Below, one piece after another: positions 26,027 to 33,601 of a DNA stretch of 64,000 bases. Each line of letters starts with the position of its first letter. Within the stretch, counting starts at the first letter, position 1. Source of the stretch: Shewanella salipaludis (lineage in GTDB: Bacteria > Pseudomonadota > Gammaproteobacteria > Enterobacterales > Shewanellaceae); NCBI RefSeq assembly GCF_012911865.1, contig NZ_JAAXYH010000011.1:1-64000 (forward strand), given 5' to 3'. A program made the translations under genes and the position numbers. The notes beneath the pieces were generated by a model. It searched no databases, was not told the DNA's origin, and saw only the letters and a list, made by a program, of their open reading frames with translations.

Positions 26027-27799
26027 CTATGTGTTCGTCCTGTCTTGAGCTTGAGTCGTTGCGCCCGAGTCTGAGTCAGACTGGCGCCAAAAATCAAAAA
26101 AGTTAAACCATTGCAATGGGTTGCGTCTGGCATGATATTCGAGTCGCTGGCTGTAGCGCTCGACTGCGGCCTGCAGGCGCGCCATGCGGCCTTCCCGCGG
26201 GCCCTTGAGCGTCTGGGCGAAGGGTTCCAGATAGACACGGTAACAGTCGGCTTCGCGCACGCAGAACATCTGAAAGACGGGACAGTCGAGCAAGCCGGCC
26301 AGGACGAAGGGGCCTTGGGGAAACGCGGCTATGCGGCCCATGAAAGGCGCCAACAGCACACGTCCGCGCTGGCTGGCCGGGGTGCGGTCGGCGGCGATGA
26401 CGACCAGTTCACCCGCCTCTATCTTCTGTTGCAGCAAGATGGCGGTGGCGGGATTGAGCTCGGTCACCTGGATCAGATTCAAGTCGCTGTCGGGGTTGAG
26501 CTGTTTCAGCACCCGATTGAAATTTTCGGCATGTTGGGTCAGCACCATGACGTTGACCTTGACTCTCTGCTGGTGGATGGAGATGGCGCGGCAGAGCTCC
26601 AGGTTGCCCAGGTGCGAGGCCAGCAGCACGGCACCGCGGCCGCTGGCTATCTGTTCCGCCAGCAGTTGGCGATTGGGAAAATCCACCTGTTGGATAGTGA
26701 TGCGATTACACCAGGCATCAATGCGGTCGAGTGCGGCGTTACCGAAACTGAGGAAATGCCGCAGGCTGTCGCGCCAGCCGGGAACCCGGCTCAACACAGG
26801 ATCGAGCTCGGCATTATCCGACTCGAGCGCCCTGACCCGGCGGAGAAAGTCGGCGGATGCGGCCCTGGCGTCTGTGCCCGTGAGAAAGAAATAACAGATC
26901 ACCGGATACATGATGGCGCGGCATAGCCAGTGGCCGCCGAATTTATAACTGGCCGCCAGCAGGCGGATGCCGAGGTAACTGCCACGCTCGGTCATCCGCG
27001 ACCAATGTCGCTCGTCGCGGACGCCATCTGCGGCCTGGGGCGCCGGCTGGTGGTTCACGGCTTTACTGCCGAGCCGCTTGCCCAAGAGCTTGGGCAGGCG
27101 TTTGAGCATGCCGAAAAACAGCTTGGTATGCAGCTTGCTGATACGGACATTGTCCCTGAAGCCCTGGAAGTGGCTGATGCCGTCATCCGGGTAGATCACC
27201 CTGGTGGGCAGGTGCACTATGGGCACTCCTTGCCAGTAGAGCTTCACCAGCACTTCTATGTCGAAGTCCATCCGCTCACCCAAGGCTGTTTGCAGGAACA
27301 GGGCCTCGGTCGCCGCCAGCGGATAGATGCGAAAACCACACATGGCATCGCGAATATCCAGGCTCAGGGTCTCGACCCAGACCCAGAAGTGGGTCAGATA
27401 GCGGCCATATAGGCGTCCCTTGGGGATAGAGTCATCGTATTGTGGCAGGCCGGAAATCACCGCCTCGGGTCGGCTTTCTGCCTTGGCTATCATGGCCGGG
27501 ATGTCGTTCAGATCGTGTTGGCCGTCGGCGTCCACCTGCAGCGCATGGCTGAAGCCATCCCGGTAGGCGGCCCTCAGGCCCGTCATCACGGCCGCGCCCT
27601 TGCCCCTGTTATAGGGGTGTTGCAGCAGCGTCACCCAGGGGTACTGCTTGGCCAGGCTTTGCAGCAGGTAGCGGGTCTCATCCCGGCTGCCATCGTCCAC
27701 CAGATAGCAGCTGAGCTCATATTGCGCCAGGGTCGCCAGGGTGTCGGCCATGGCGGCACTGTGATTATAGTTGGGGATCACCAACGCCAGTCGCATCAT
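26027..27799 (-). CDS. Glycosyltransferase 2 - lysophospholipid acyltransferase fusion
   Basis: The 590-residue protein joins two domains. Residues 1-240 are a GT2 glycosyltransferase with VDDGS (34-38), NRGKGAAV (64-71) and the DxD string VDADGQHD (89-96). Residues about 290-570 are an HtrB/LpxL-like acyltransferase with SHLGNLELC containing the catalytic His and Glu, and a hydrophobic anchor CRAIMYPVICYFFL. Such fusions are typical of aryl polyene clusters (ApeJ by order) and presumably build the lipid-sugar part of the product at the inner membrane. Start overlaps apeI stop by 4 bases. Confidence 0.88.
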   Translation of the reverse strand: MMRLALVIPNYNHSAAMADTLATLAQYELSCYLVDDGSRDETRYLLQSLAKQYPWVTLLQHPYNRGKGAAVMTGLRAAYRDGFSHALQVDADGQHDLNDIPAMIAKAESRPEAVISGLPQYDDSIPKGRLYGRYLTHFWVWVETLSLDIRDAMCGFRIYPLAATEALFLQTALGERMDFDIEVLVKLYWQGVPIVHLPTRVIYPDDGISHFQGFRDNVRISKLHTKLFFGMLKRLPKLLGKRLGSKAVNHQPAPQAADGVRDERHWSRMTERGSYLGIRLLAASYKFGGHWLCRAIMYPVICYFFLTGTDARAASADFLRRVRALESDNAELDPVLSRVPGWRDSLRHFLSFGNAALDRIDAWCNRITIQQVDFPNRQLLAEQIASGRGAVLLASHLGNLELCRAISIHQQRVKVNVMVLTQHAENFNRVLKQLNPDSDLNLIQVTELNPATAILLQQKIEAGELVVIAADRTPASQRGRVLLAPFMGRIAAFPQGPFVLAGLLDCPVFQMFCVREADCYRVYLEPFAQTLKGPREGRMARLQAAVERYSQRLEYHARRNPLQWFNFFDFWRQSDSDSGATTQAQDRTNT

Positions 27800-28176
27800 G
27801 CCTCCGCCGAGCCCAGGGCGATCCTGCCGGAGGCGTAGCGCTGCTCGCCCTGGCTATAGCCGAAGGTGAGTTTGCGTTTGGCCCGGTCATGGCTCAGCGT
27901 CAGCTTGACCTGGGTATCAGGCAGCAGCAATTGCTGAAACTTGAGCACCTCCAGGGTGGCGACATCGAGCGGGTAACCGAAGTGGCGGCAGCCGAAACGT
28001 ATGGCCCAGTCGAGCTGGGTCACTCCAGGCAGCACGGCTTGCTCTGGGAAGTGGCCCTCGAAATAGCCTAAGCTGGCGTCGATGAACAGCTGCAACTCCA
28101 GGGTCGTGGCTGTCGCTGCTTGGCTTAAAACGGGGGGCAACTGCGAGCGTTGGCCCAGGGGAGCATGGTCAGTCAT
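27796..28176 (-). CDS. apeI: ApeI-type dehydratase
   Basis: The 126-residue hotdog protein has GHFP at 41-44 and LPGV at 49-52, the FabZ/FabA substrate-tunnel and catalytic His pattern (His42). It pairs with ApeP to dehydrate 3-hydroxyacyl-ACP and yield the conjugated double bonds. The ATG at 28176 overlaps the stop of a 48-codon mini reading frame derived from the apeH 3' end, not apeH itself, as the gene order would normally have it. Confidence 0.85.
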   Translation of the reverse strand: MTDHAPLGQRSQLPPVLSQAATATTLELQLFIDASLGYFEGHFPEQAVLPGVTQLDWAIRFGCRHFGYPLDVATLEVLKFQQLLLPDTQVKLTLSHDRAKRKLTFGYSQGEQRYASGRIALGSAEA

Positions 28177-28315
28177 GGGAAAATAATCCAATAATGTCGG
28201 CCTGCTGGCGTTTGCCCTGGGTGCTTTGGGGCAGCTCAGCTGAATGATACTGGCCAGCGTCGTGGGCAGGCTGCAGAACTGCGCGTCTTTGGGGGCTTAT
28301 GCTGAGTCTAGTCAT
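28169..28315 (-). CDS. 48-codon mini reading frame from duplicated apeH 3' end
   Basis: It starts with an ATG 5 bases past the apeH stop (ATGACTAG arrangement: the ATG lies inside the last apeH codons) and ends ELPQSTQGKRQQADIIGLFS-HD, identical but for one residue to the ApeH C-terminus. Its stop overlaps the apeI start. The first half has no recognisable similarity. It is best seen as a duplicated and partly decayed tail of apeH that happens to keep the start-stop overlap with both neighbours. No evidence that the peptide has a job. Confidence 0.5.
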   Translation of the reverse strand: MTRLSISPQRRAVLQPAHDAGQYHSAELPQSTQGKRQQADIIGLFSHD

Positions 28316-28377
28316 GGGAAAATAATCCAATAATGTCGGCCTGCAGGCGTTTGCCCTGGGTGCTTTGGGGCAGCTCA
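28172..28377. repeat. 67-bp direct repeat at the apeH/apeI junction
   Basis: Copies at 28172-28238 and 28311-28377 differ at one position (CTGCTGGCG against CTGCAGGCG). Weaker likeness continues for about 45 more bases. The right copy is the true 3' end of apeH. Confidence 0.93.
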
Positions 28378-29672
28378 TTCGGATAGCGCCAGCGTCTGGG
28401 CAGGGTGACACGCTCAAACTGAGTCAACAGGTGGGCCTTGAGGCTATTGTTGATGTTGAGCTTGCCGGCGGCTGCCAGCAGGGCCAGGCCTTCGTCCGAC
28501 AGGGTGACGGCGGCGCCCAGCTGCTGCTTGGGTTGAGTCAGGAGCACCAGAGCGGCATCTTTGACCAAGGGATGTTGGCGCAGCAGGGCCTCCATCTGTG
28601 CCAGAGACACTCGCTTCTCTTCTATCTTGACTATCCGATCCAAGCGACCGAGCAAACGGAAATGATGCTCGCCGATCATTTCTATCTGATCGTCACACCT
28701 GTACCAGTCGGCATCTGCCAGGTAGGGCGACTGCAGCAACAGGGCACCGTCCTCCTGAGCCTGGCGGATCTTGACCTTGTCGAAGGTCTGCCAGGTGTCG
28801 GCCGCGCTGTTCTGCCGCCGATAGCCTATGCCACCGGTTTCCGTGCTGCCGAAGATTTCTATCGGGGGTTGGCCGTAACAGCCGGCTATGCCCTGCGCCG
28901 CTTCCAGGCTCAGAGGCCCGCCCGAGCTGAAGACCAGGCTGGGGGAGCGCGCCTGCCGCTCATGTTCCAGGGCGCTTGGCAGACGCGATAACTGCGCCGG
29001 ACTGCTGATGAGGCAGAGGTTGGGCAGCAGGCTGGTGTAATAGCTTAAGGTCTCAGGGTATTCGACCAGATCGCTCAGGAAAGGGCGACTGGCGGCCAAG
29101 GGCCACAGAATCTTAAACAAGAGTCCGTAGATATGCTGGTGTGAGACTGTGGCAATCACGCTGCAATGGGGCAAATGCCCGGCGAAGGTGTGCTCAAGTT
29201 GCGAGACTTCCTCATCCAATTGCCTCAGGCTCTTGTGTATCGCCTTGGGGCTGCCGCTGCTGCCTGAGGTAAACAAGACCAGTTCGCCCAGGCCTTGACT
29301 CTGGGGCCAGTGGCTGTCCGGCAGGCTGAGTTCACGTTTCAGTTCCAGGGCAGGCTTGTCTTCACACAGCCCGACATCGGCAAGTACGGCATCGAACTTG
29401 TCCGCCAGTTGTGCCAGGGTGCCAGGCTGGGTATTGGTCGGCAGTATGACTTGCTTGCCGGCGAGGAGGGCGGCACACAGACCGACGGCGAATTGGTCGC
29501 TGCTGTCGCAGGCGAGCAGCCAGCGCGTGATCTTGGATTCGCGCAGCAGCCGACAATAGTGGGCGACCTGATTGGTAAACAAGGCGCCGGTGACTATGTC
29601 GTGATGGTTAAAGCTGATCAATTGCTGGCTCGAAGGCCCTTGGGTTAACCAGTTTTTCAGTAGCTGAGTCAT
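28308..29672 (-). CDS. apeH: Acyl-ACP synthetase/AMP-ligase ApeH
   Basis: The 454-residue adenylate-forming enzyme has the P-loop-like LFTSGSSGSPKAI near residue 137-149, the acidic IFGSTETGGIGYR motif, and YRCDDQ with GRLDRIVKIEEKR in the C-terminal part. It activates the aryl starter acid and loads it on an ACP. Start at 29672 overlaps the previous stop as ATGA; the longer frame to 29705 would run into that gene. It is shorter than CoA ligases because the C-terminal subdomain is compact. Confidence 0.88.
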   Translation of the reverse strand: MTQLLKNWLTQGPSSQQLISFNHHDIVTGALFTNQVAHYCRLLRESKITRWLLACDSSDQFAVGLCAALLAGKQVILPTNTQPGTLAQLADKFDAVLADVGLCEDKPALELKRELSLPDSHWPQSQGLGELVLFTSGSSGSPKAIHKSLRQLDEEVSQLEHTFAGHLPHCSVIATVSHQHIYGLLFKILWPLAASRPFLSDLVEYPETLSYYTSLLPNLCLISSPAQLSRLPSALEHERQARSPSLVFSSGGPLSLEAAQGIAGCYGQPPIEIFGSTETGGIGYRRQNSAADTWQTFDKVKIRQAQEDGALLLQSPYLADADWYRCDDQIEMIGEHHFRLLGRLDRIVKIEEKRVSLAQMEALLRQHPLVKDAALVLLTQPKQQLGAAVTLSDEGLALLAAAGKLNINNSLKAHLLTQFERVTLPRRWRYPNELPQSTQGKRLQADIIGLFSHD

Positions 29673-30217
29673 GATTTTTTCAACCAAATGCTGCGATATA
29701 ACCATTCCCCGCCCAAGAGCAGGCCCATTAACAGGTAGGAGATCAGTCCGTTATATAAGGTCCAGGTGGCTAAGCTGCTAAAAGCCGCGGTATAGGCCGC
29801 CATGATGCCGTTGACAACGAATAGGCCACACCAGAGACGAGTGACCCGTTGCAGATAAGGAATGGCCTCGGACGGCAATGTTGGCTCCTTCAATCTGGCG
29901 AACCTTTCTATCATGCTCGGGCCTTGCCTGAGCGAATAGCCGAACAGGGCCAGCATGCTCAGGTTGATCACCACGGGGTAATACAAGAGCAAATCATGAC
30001 GCCGGGCGAAGTAGCTGCCCGCCGTCAGGCCTATGCCGAGCAACAGGGGCAACAACATGAGTTTAATCTGTTGCCGCTGCACCACCAAGCGCAGTACCAA
30101 GAGGGCGCATAGCACCAGGGCTATGCTGCCGACGGGCAAATAGGTGAGACCAAAATAGACCGCCAGCGGATAGGCCAGCAGCATTAAGGTCGTCAGCAGG
30201 TGCAACAGGGGGCGCAT
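29669..30217 (-). CDS. Polytopic membrane protein of the aryl polyene cluster
   Basis: The 182-residue protein has about five to six hydrophobic helices and resembles the COG4648 family of membrane proteins found next to ACP and AMP-ligase genes in aryl polyene clusters (ApeG by order). No catalytic motif is visible. The ATG overlaps the ACP stop by one base (TGATG), and its own stop overlaps the apeH start, so the three are tightly coupled. Confidence 0.75.
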   Translation of the reverse strand: MRPLLHLLTTLMLLAYPLAVYFGLTYLPVGSIALVLCALLVLRLVVQRQQIKLMLLPLLLGIGLTAGSYFARRHDLLLYYPVVINLSMLALFGYSLRQGPSMIERFARLKEPTLPSEAIPYLQRVTRLWCGLFVVNGIMAAYTAAFSSLATWTLYNGLISYLLMGLLLGGEWLYRSIWLKKS

Positions 30218-30465
30218 CAGGCTTGGACTAGGCCTTCGATGGCATTGACCACGTCATCGACGGTGCGCACTGCCTTAAATTCGTCGGGTTGGATCTTCTT
30301 GCCCGTCATCTGTTGCAGTTTGATCACCAGATCGACGGCATCTATGCTGTCCAGATCCAGTTCCTGGTAGAGCGAGGCTTCGGGCGTTATCGCCGCCGCA
30401 TCTATCTCAAATTCATTGACCAGGATTTCGGTTAACATGGCTAAAATTTGTTCACGACTCTGCAT
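30217..30465 (-). CDS. apeF: Acyl carrier protein
   Basis: An acidic 82-residue ACP with phosphopantetheine attachment at Ser40 in LDLDSIDAVDLV. With the neighbouring ACP it carries the starter and the growing polyene. The name follows gene order in the E. coli cluster. It begins 2 bases after the other ACP gene. Confidence 0.9.
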   Translation of the reverse strand: MQSREQILAMLTEILVNEFEIDAAAITPEASLYQELDLDSIDAVDLVIKLQQMTGKKIQPDEFKAVRTVDDVVNAIEGLVQA

Positions 30466-30467
30466 AC

Positions 30468-30728
30468 TTAGGCCCCGACACGCTGAGATTCGATAAAGTT
30501 TGCCAGGCTGGCAACGCTATGAAAGTGGGCCTTGGTGGCCTCTGAGTTGGCTTCGATCTTGACATCGAATTGCTTCTTGATGGCCAGTCCCAGTTCCAGT
30601 GCGTCTATGGAATCCAGCCCCAGGCCGTCACCAAACAGGGGAGCCTCAGAGTCTATGTCGGCTATGCTGACATCTTCGAGATCCAGACTGTCTATGATGA
30701 GTTGTTTTATTTTATCAGTTAAGTTCAT
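30468..30728 (-). CDS. apeE: Acyl carrier protein
   Basis: An 86-residue ACP with attachment at Ser40 in GLGLDSIDALELG. It is more FabACP-like than its neighbour. The start overlaps the end of the acyltransferase gene by 14 bases. Name by gene order. Confidence 0.9.
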   Translation of the reverse strand: MNLTDKIKQLIIDSLDLEDVSIADIDSEAPLFGDGLGLDSIDALELGLAIKKQFDVKIEANSEATKAHFHSVASLANFIESQRVGA

Positions 30729-31521
30729 AAGTATTATCGAGTTGTTGTCTATAAAAGTGTTCTAGGTCCCGGGTCAATTGACGGGCAATCTTGGCATCAC
30801 CAAGCCGGGCATCATACCCGAAATGAGGCACAGTTGCGCCAATTTCTACGCGCATCTCAATGGTTTGCCTTGGGATCTCATACCAGGGTTCCTGTTTGGT
30901 CAGCCCAGGATATCTGGTGTGCAAGACGACGGCCAGTATGTCGGCCCTGGTCCTGAGGGCGATATTGGCGGCACCGCGGGCAAAGTCGTTGACCCTATGG
31001 CCTATCAGGGTGCGGGTGCCTTCGGGAAAAATGATGAGATTCGTGTCCCTGTCCAGCACCTGGCGGCAATCTTTGAGCATTAACTCGGCGCCGCGGTTGG
31101 GAATATAGCCGGCACAGGAGACCACGCCGCGCATGAAAGGATTGCGCCATAGGCCTTGCTTGACTATGCAGCCGGCATTGGGCATCAGGCTGATCAGCAC
31201 CACCACGTCTATGAGGGTGGGATGATTGGCTATGACTATCATGCCTTTGGCATTTGCCAGCTTGTGAATGTCGTTTGTGCTGAGGCGGATCACGCCGGCC
31301 CAGGTCAGCATGTATACGAACACTTTGAACATCAGATGCACAGCGTGTTGCACCCTCTGGATGCGGCGTTCGGCAGTGCCGGGCCAGAACCTGAGCACAG
31401 GCAGTATGGTCAGCGAGCTGAGCAGGCCGCCGAGGCCGAAGGCGACATAACAGGCGATGCCGCCGCACCAGCGGGGCAAGTAGGCCAGGCCTGTGAGTCT
31501 GGGATTAGCCGGATTAGTCAT
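30715..31521 (-). CDS. 1-acyl-glycerol-3-phosphate acyltransferase-like (PlsC family)
   Basis: The 268-residue inner-membrane enzyme has the H-x4-D motif in IANHPTLIDVVV and FPEGTRT, plus an N-terminal hydrophobic region (FGLGGLLSSLTILPVL). It probably transfers an acyl or aryl-polyenoyl group from ACP to a lipid acceptor (ApeD by order). The start at 31521 overlaps the apeC end by 8 bases. Confidence 0.87.
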   Translation of the reverse strand: MTNPANPRLTGLAYLPRWCGGIACYVAFGLGGLLSSLTILPVLRFWPGTAERRIQRVQHAVHLMFKVFVYMLTWAGVIRLSTNDIHKLANAKGMIVIANHPTLIDVVVLISLMPNAGCIVKQGLWRNPFMRGVVSCAGYIPNRGAELMLKDCRQVLDRDTNLIIFPEGTRTLIGHRVNDFARGAANIALRTRADILAVVLHTRYPGLTKQEPWYEIPRQTIEMRVEIGATVPHFGYDARLGDAKIARQLTRDLEHFYRQQLDNTYELN

Positions 31522-32251
31522 GACTGAGCTGCCAATGGTGGTTGGCGAGCAGGCCATCGATGGGCCGGCCATGGGCCAGGGCGTGAATGAAGGCGCCATA
31601 ACTCAGGTATTGGGCATCGGCTGCGGCGGTTTTGGAGCCTAGCCGCAATTTGGCGATTCCCCGAACGCCGGCGGGCGCCAGCTGCAGTCCCAGGGCGAGT
31701 GGCAGCTCTGTCTCTGCGGTAAATTCATCGTATACCGGTGGCACGGGATCGTCGCCGAAGACCAGCAGCAGGGGCGTTGCGCTTTCATGCAGCTGGCCGT
31801 AGGCCTCGATCACCGCCTGGGATAGGGTTTGGTCACCGGCGGCGACCGAGGTGGATGCCGCCGTGTTACCCGTGATTATGCTCAATATGCCGCTGGCGGT
31901 GTTATGTACCGATTGACTGAAGGCTGTGGGGGACAGCGGCTGTTTGGCGATGATGTCTTCGAGTATGCCTATGGTGCGGTGCAGCTCACCATGACGGGAA
32001 GCAAAAATGGTGCGGCATTGCGCTTCTGGCTCGGCCTGGAAGGCCACCTCCAACATCATCTTGGTGAGCCGGCTGAAGCGCCGGCGCTGCATGGCCGGCA
32101 CCTGGGGTAGCTTGGGTGCACAAGCAAGGGGAGCAAAGGCAAGCTCTGACTCGGACGGCGCCCGGGATTTTTTCCAGCCCAACCAGTCGCTCTGGCACTG
32201 ATATTCGGGTGACCAGGCTCCCCATGAAAGAATGCTGAATTCTATTTGCAC
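31514..32251 (-). CDS. apeC: Beta-ketoacyl synthase chain-length factor ApeC
   Basis: The 245-residue protein is a shortened ketosynthase homologue with the family string SQSVHNTASGILSIIT but no active-site Cys context (the usual A-C-S is replaced), as expected for a chain-length factor that pairs with ApeO. It is the first gene of the operon. The 220 bases upstream, to the DUF3014 terminator, should hold the operon promoter, but I see no clear -10/-35 pair. Confidence 0.85.
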   Translation of the reverse strand: MQIEFSILSWGAWSPEYQCQSDWLGWKKSRAPSESELAFAPLACAPKLPQVPAMQRRRFSRLTKMMLEVAFQAEPEAQCRTIFASRHGELHRTIGILEDIIAKQPLSPTAFSQSVHNTASGILSIITGNTAASTSVAAGDQTLSQAVIEAYGQLHESATPLLLVFGDDPVPPVYDEFTAETELPLALGLQLAPAGVRGIAKLRLGSKTAAADAQYLSYGAFIHALAHGRPIDGLLANHHWQLSHD

Positions 32252-32473
32252 CTTATTGCCTCTGACGCAGATTTAGCTGCCTTGGTTATCCCTAACTACG
32301 AAGAAATATGAGCCATGCTGAAAGTGGCTGAGCGCCATGGCTGGCGTCGGCCATAAAGACCCATTACCGAGTGGCATTGCTCATAGGGGGGGTATTCTAC
32401 ACCAGAAAACCGCGGGGGCAGAAGGGCTTTGCGCGCTTCTTGTTAGTAATTTGTAGCAATAGATTAAAAAGTT

Positions 32474-32498
32474 GGAGGCGGGCCACTGGCCCGCCTCC
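32474..32498 (-). terminator. Terminator after the DUF3014 gene
   Basis: A perfect 11-bp hairpin GGAGGCGGGCC/GGCCCGCCTCC with a 3-base loop; on the minus strand it is followed by AACTTTTTAAT. It ends the transcript of the DUF3014 gene just before the aryl polyene promoter region. Confidence 0.85.
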
Positions 32499-32532
32499 TT
32501 CACTGCAGATGATGACCGCAGGTCATTGCCTG

Positions 32533-33396
32533 CTACTCGAGTGCTGCCTGTAACTTCCTGACGGCGGCCTTGATCTTACGGGTATTTTCAGGACCCATGC
32601 GGATCAGCAGTTTCTGCGCACTGGGCAGGGCTTCCAGCTTGGGATCGGCGAACTTATAGTTGACGCTGATGCTGGTCAGTTCGATAGGATCTTCTATCAC
32701 TGGGGCGGCCAGCACTGTCTTGAAGGCCTGCTGCATCCGCTCCTCGAAGCTCAGCTCACCATAGCCCAGCTCATCGAAGGCGGTCTCGAACAGGGGTGAC
32801 AGCTCACGATAGGTCTGCAGCAGCTGCTGCTCATCCAGGCCGGCGACGAAGTCGGCATACATATCGTATCTGTGGTAACCGTCCGGGTTCAGATAGGTCT
32901 TGTTGGTGATGTCTGTGACGCTAAAGGCTTGTTTCGGCCCCTTCATGGGACTGGCCTTGCGCGCCAATTCCCCTTGCGCCAGGTTGTCGACAAACACCAC
33001 CCACTGGCGGGCGAGGTTTTGTTTGATCAGCAAGGGCGCTATCGCCATGCCGTCCGCCAGGGTGATGACTTTCTGCTGGACAAAGTCATCGCTTTCGGCC
33101 AGTGGCGGCAAGGGTTCGGGAGCCTGGGCTTGCGACTCCGGCGGCATTTCGGCTTGGGTTGTGACTATTTCCGGCTCAGGCACAGGCGCCTCGGTCGGCA
33201 ATGGCTCTTCCGGGGTGGTCGCCGGCAGAGGAACCGGCTCCAGCTCGGTAGGCTGGGGCTCGTTACTGTCGGTGCTTATGTAGTAATAGGCGCCGCCCAG
33301 CAACAGGGCCAACAGGGCAACAGCCAGGATGGCGATGCCGTTGGCACCCGCCTTCTTGTGCTGAGGTGTAATTCTATCATCTTGATTCACTTGCAT
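32533..33396 (-). CDS. DUF3014 single-pass membrane protein
   Basis: The 287-residue protein has a cytoplasmic N-terminus, one membrane helix at about 20-40 (IAILAVALLALLLGGAYYYI), a long Pro/Glu-rich linker (about 45-100) and a periplasmic domain matching DUF3014 (residues 105-285, with YHRYDMYADFVAGLD). No function is known for the family. It is a single-gene unit with its own terminator. Confidence 0.85.
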   Translation of the reverse strand: MQVNQDDRITPQHKKAGANGIAILAVALLALLLGGAYYYISTDSNEPQPTELEPVPLPATTPEEPLPTEAPVPEPEIVTTQAEMPPESQAQAPEPLPPLAESDDFVQQKVITLADGMAIAPLLIKQNLARQWVVFVDNLAQGELARKASPMKGPKQAFSVTDITNKTYLNPDGYHRYDMYADFVAGLDEQQLLQTYRELSPLFETAFDELGYGELSFEERMQQAFKTVLAAPVIEDPIELTSISVNYKFADPKLEALPSAQKLLIRMGPENTRKIKAAVRKLQAALE

Positions 33397-33601
33397 CTTA
33401 CTTCCTTTGCTTGGGTGCTGATGATTTTGGAGCTATCGACTCCTCGGCCAGCATAGACGTAAAACATCCTGCTGAGGTTACACATCCGGTTGTGTTGTTA
33501 TATCCATTCTGCAAAAAATGCTTGGCTTGTCCATAGCGGGGGGCTGAACACTGACACTTTATTTTCAGTCGGCGCTCGAGCCATAGTTAATTATAGTCTA
33601 A

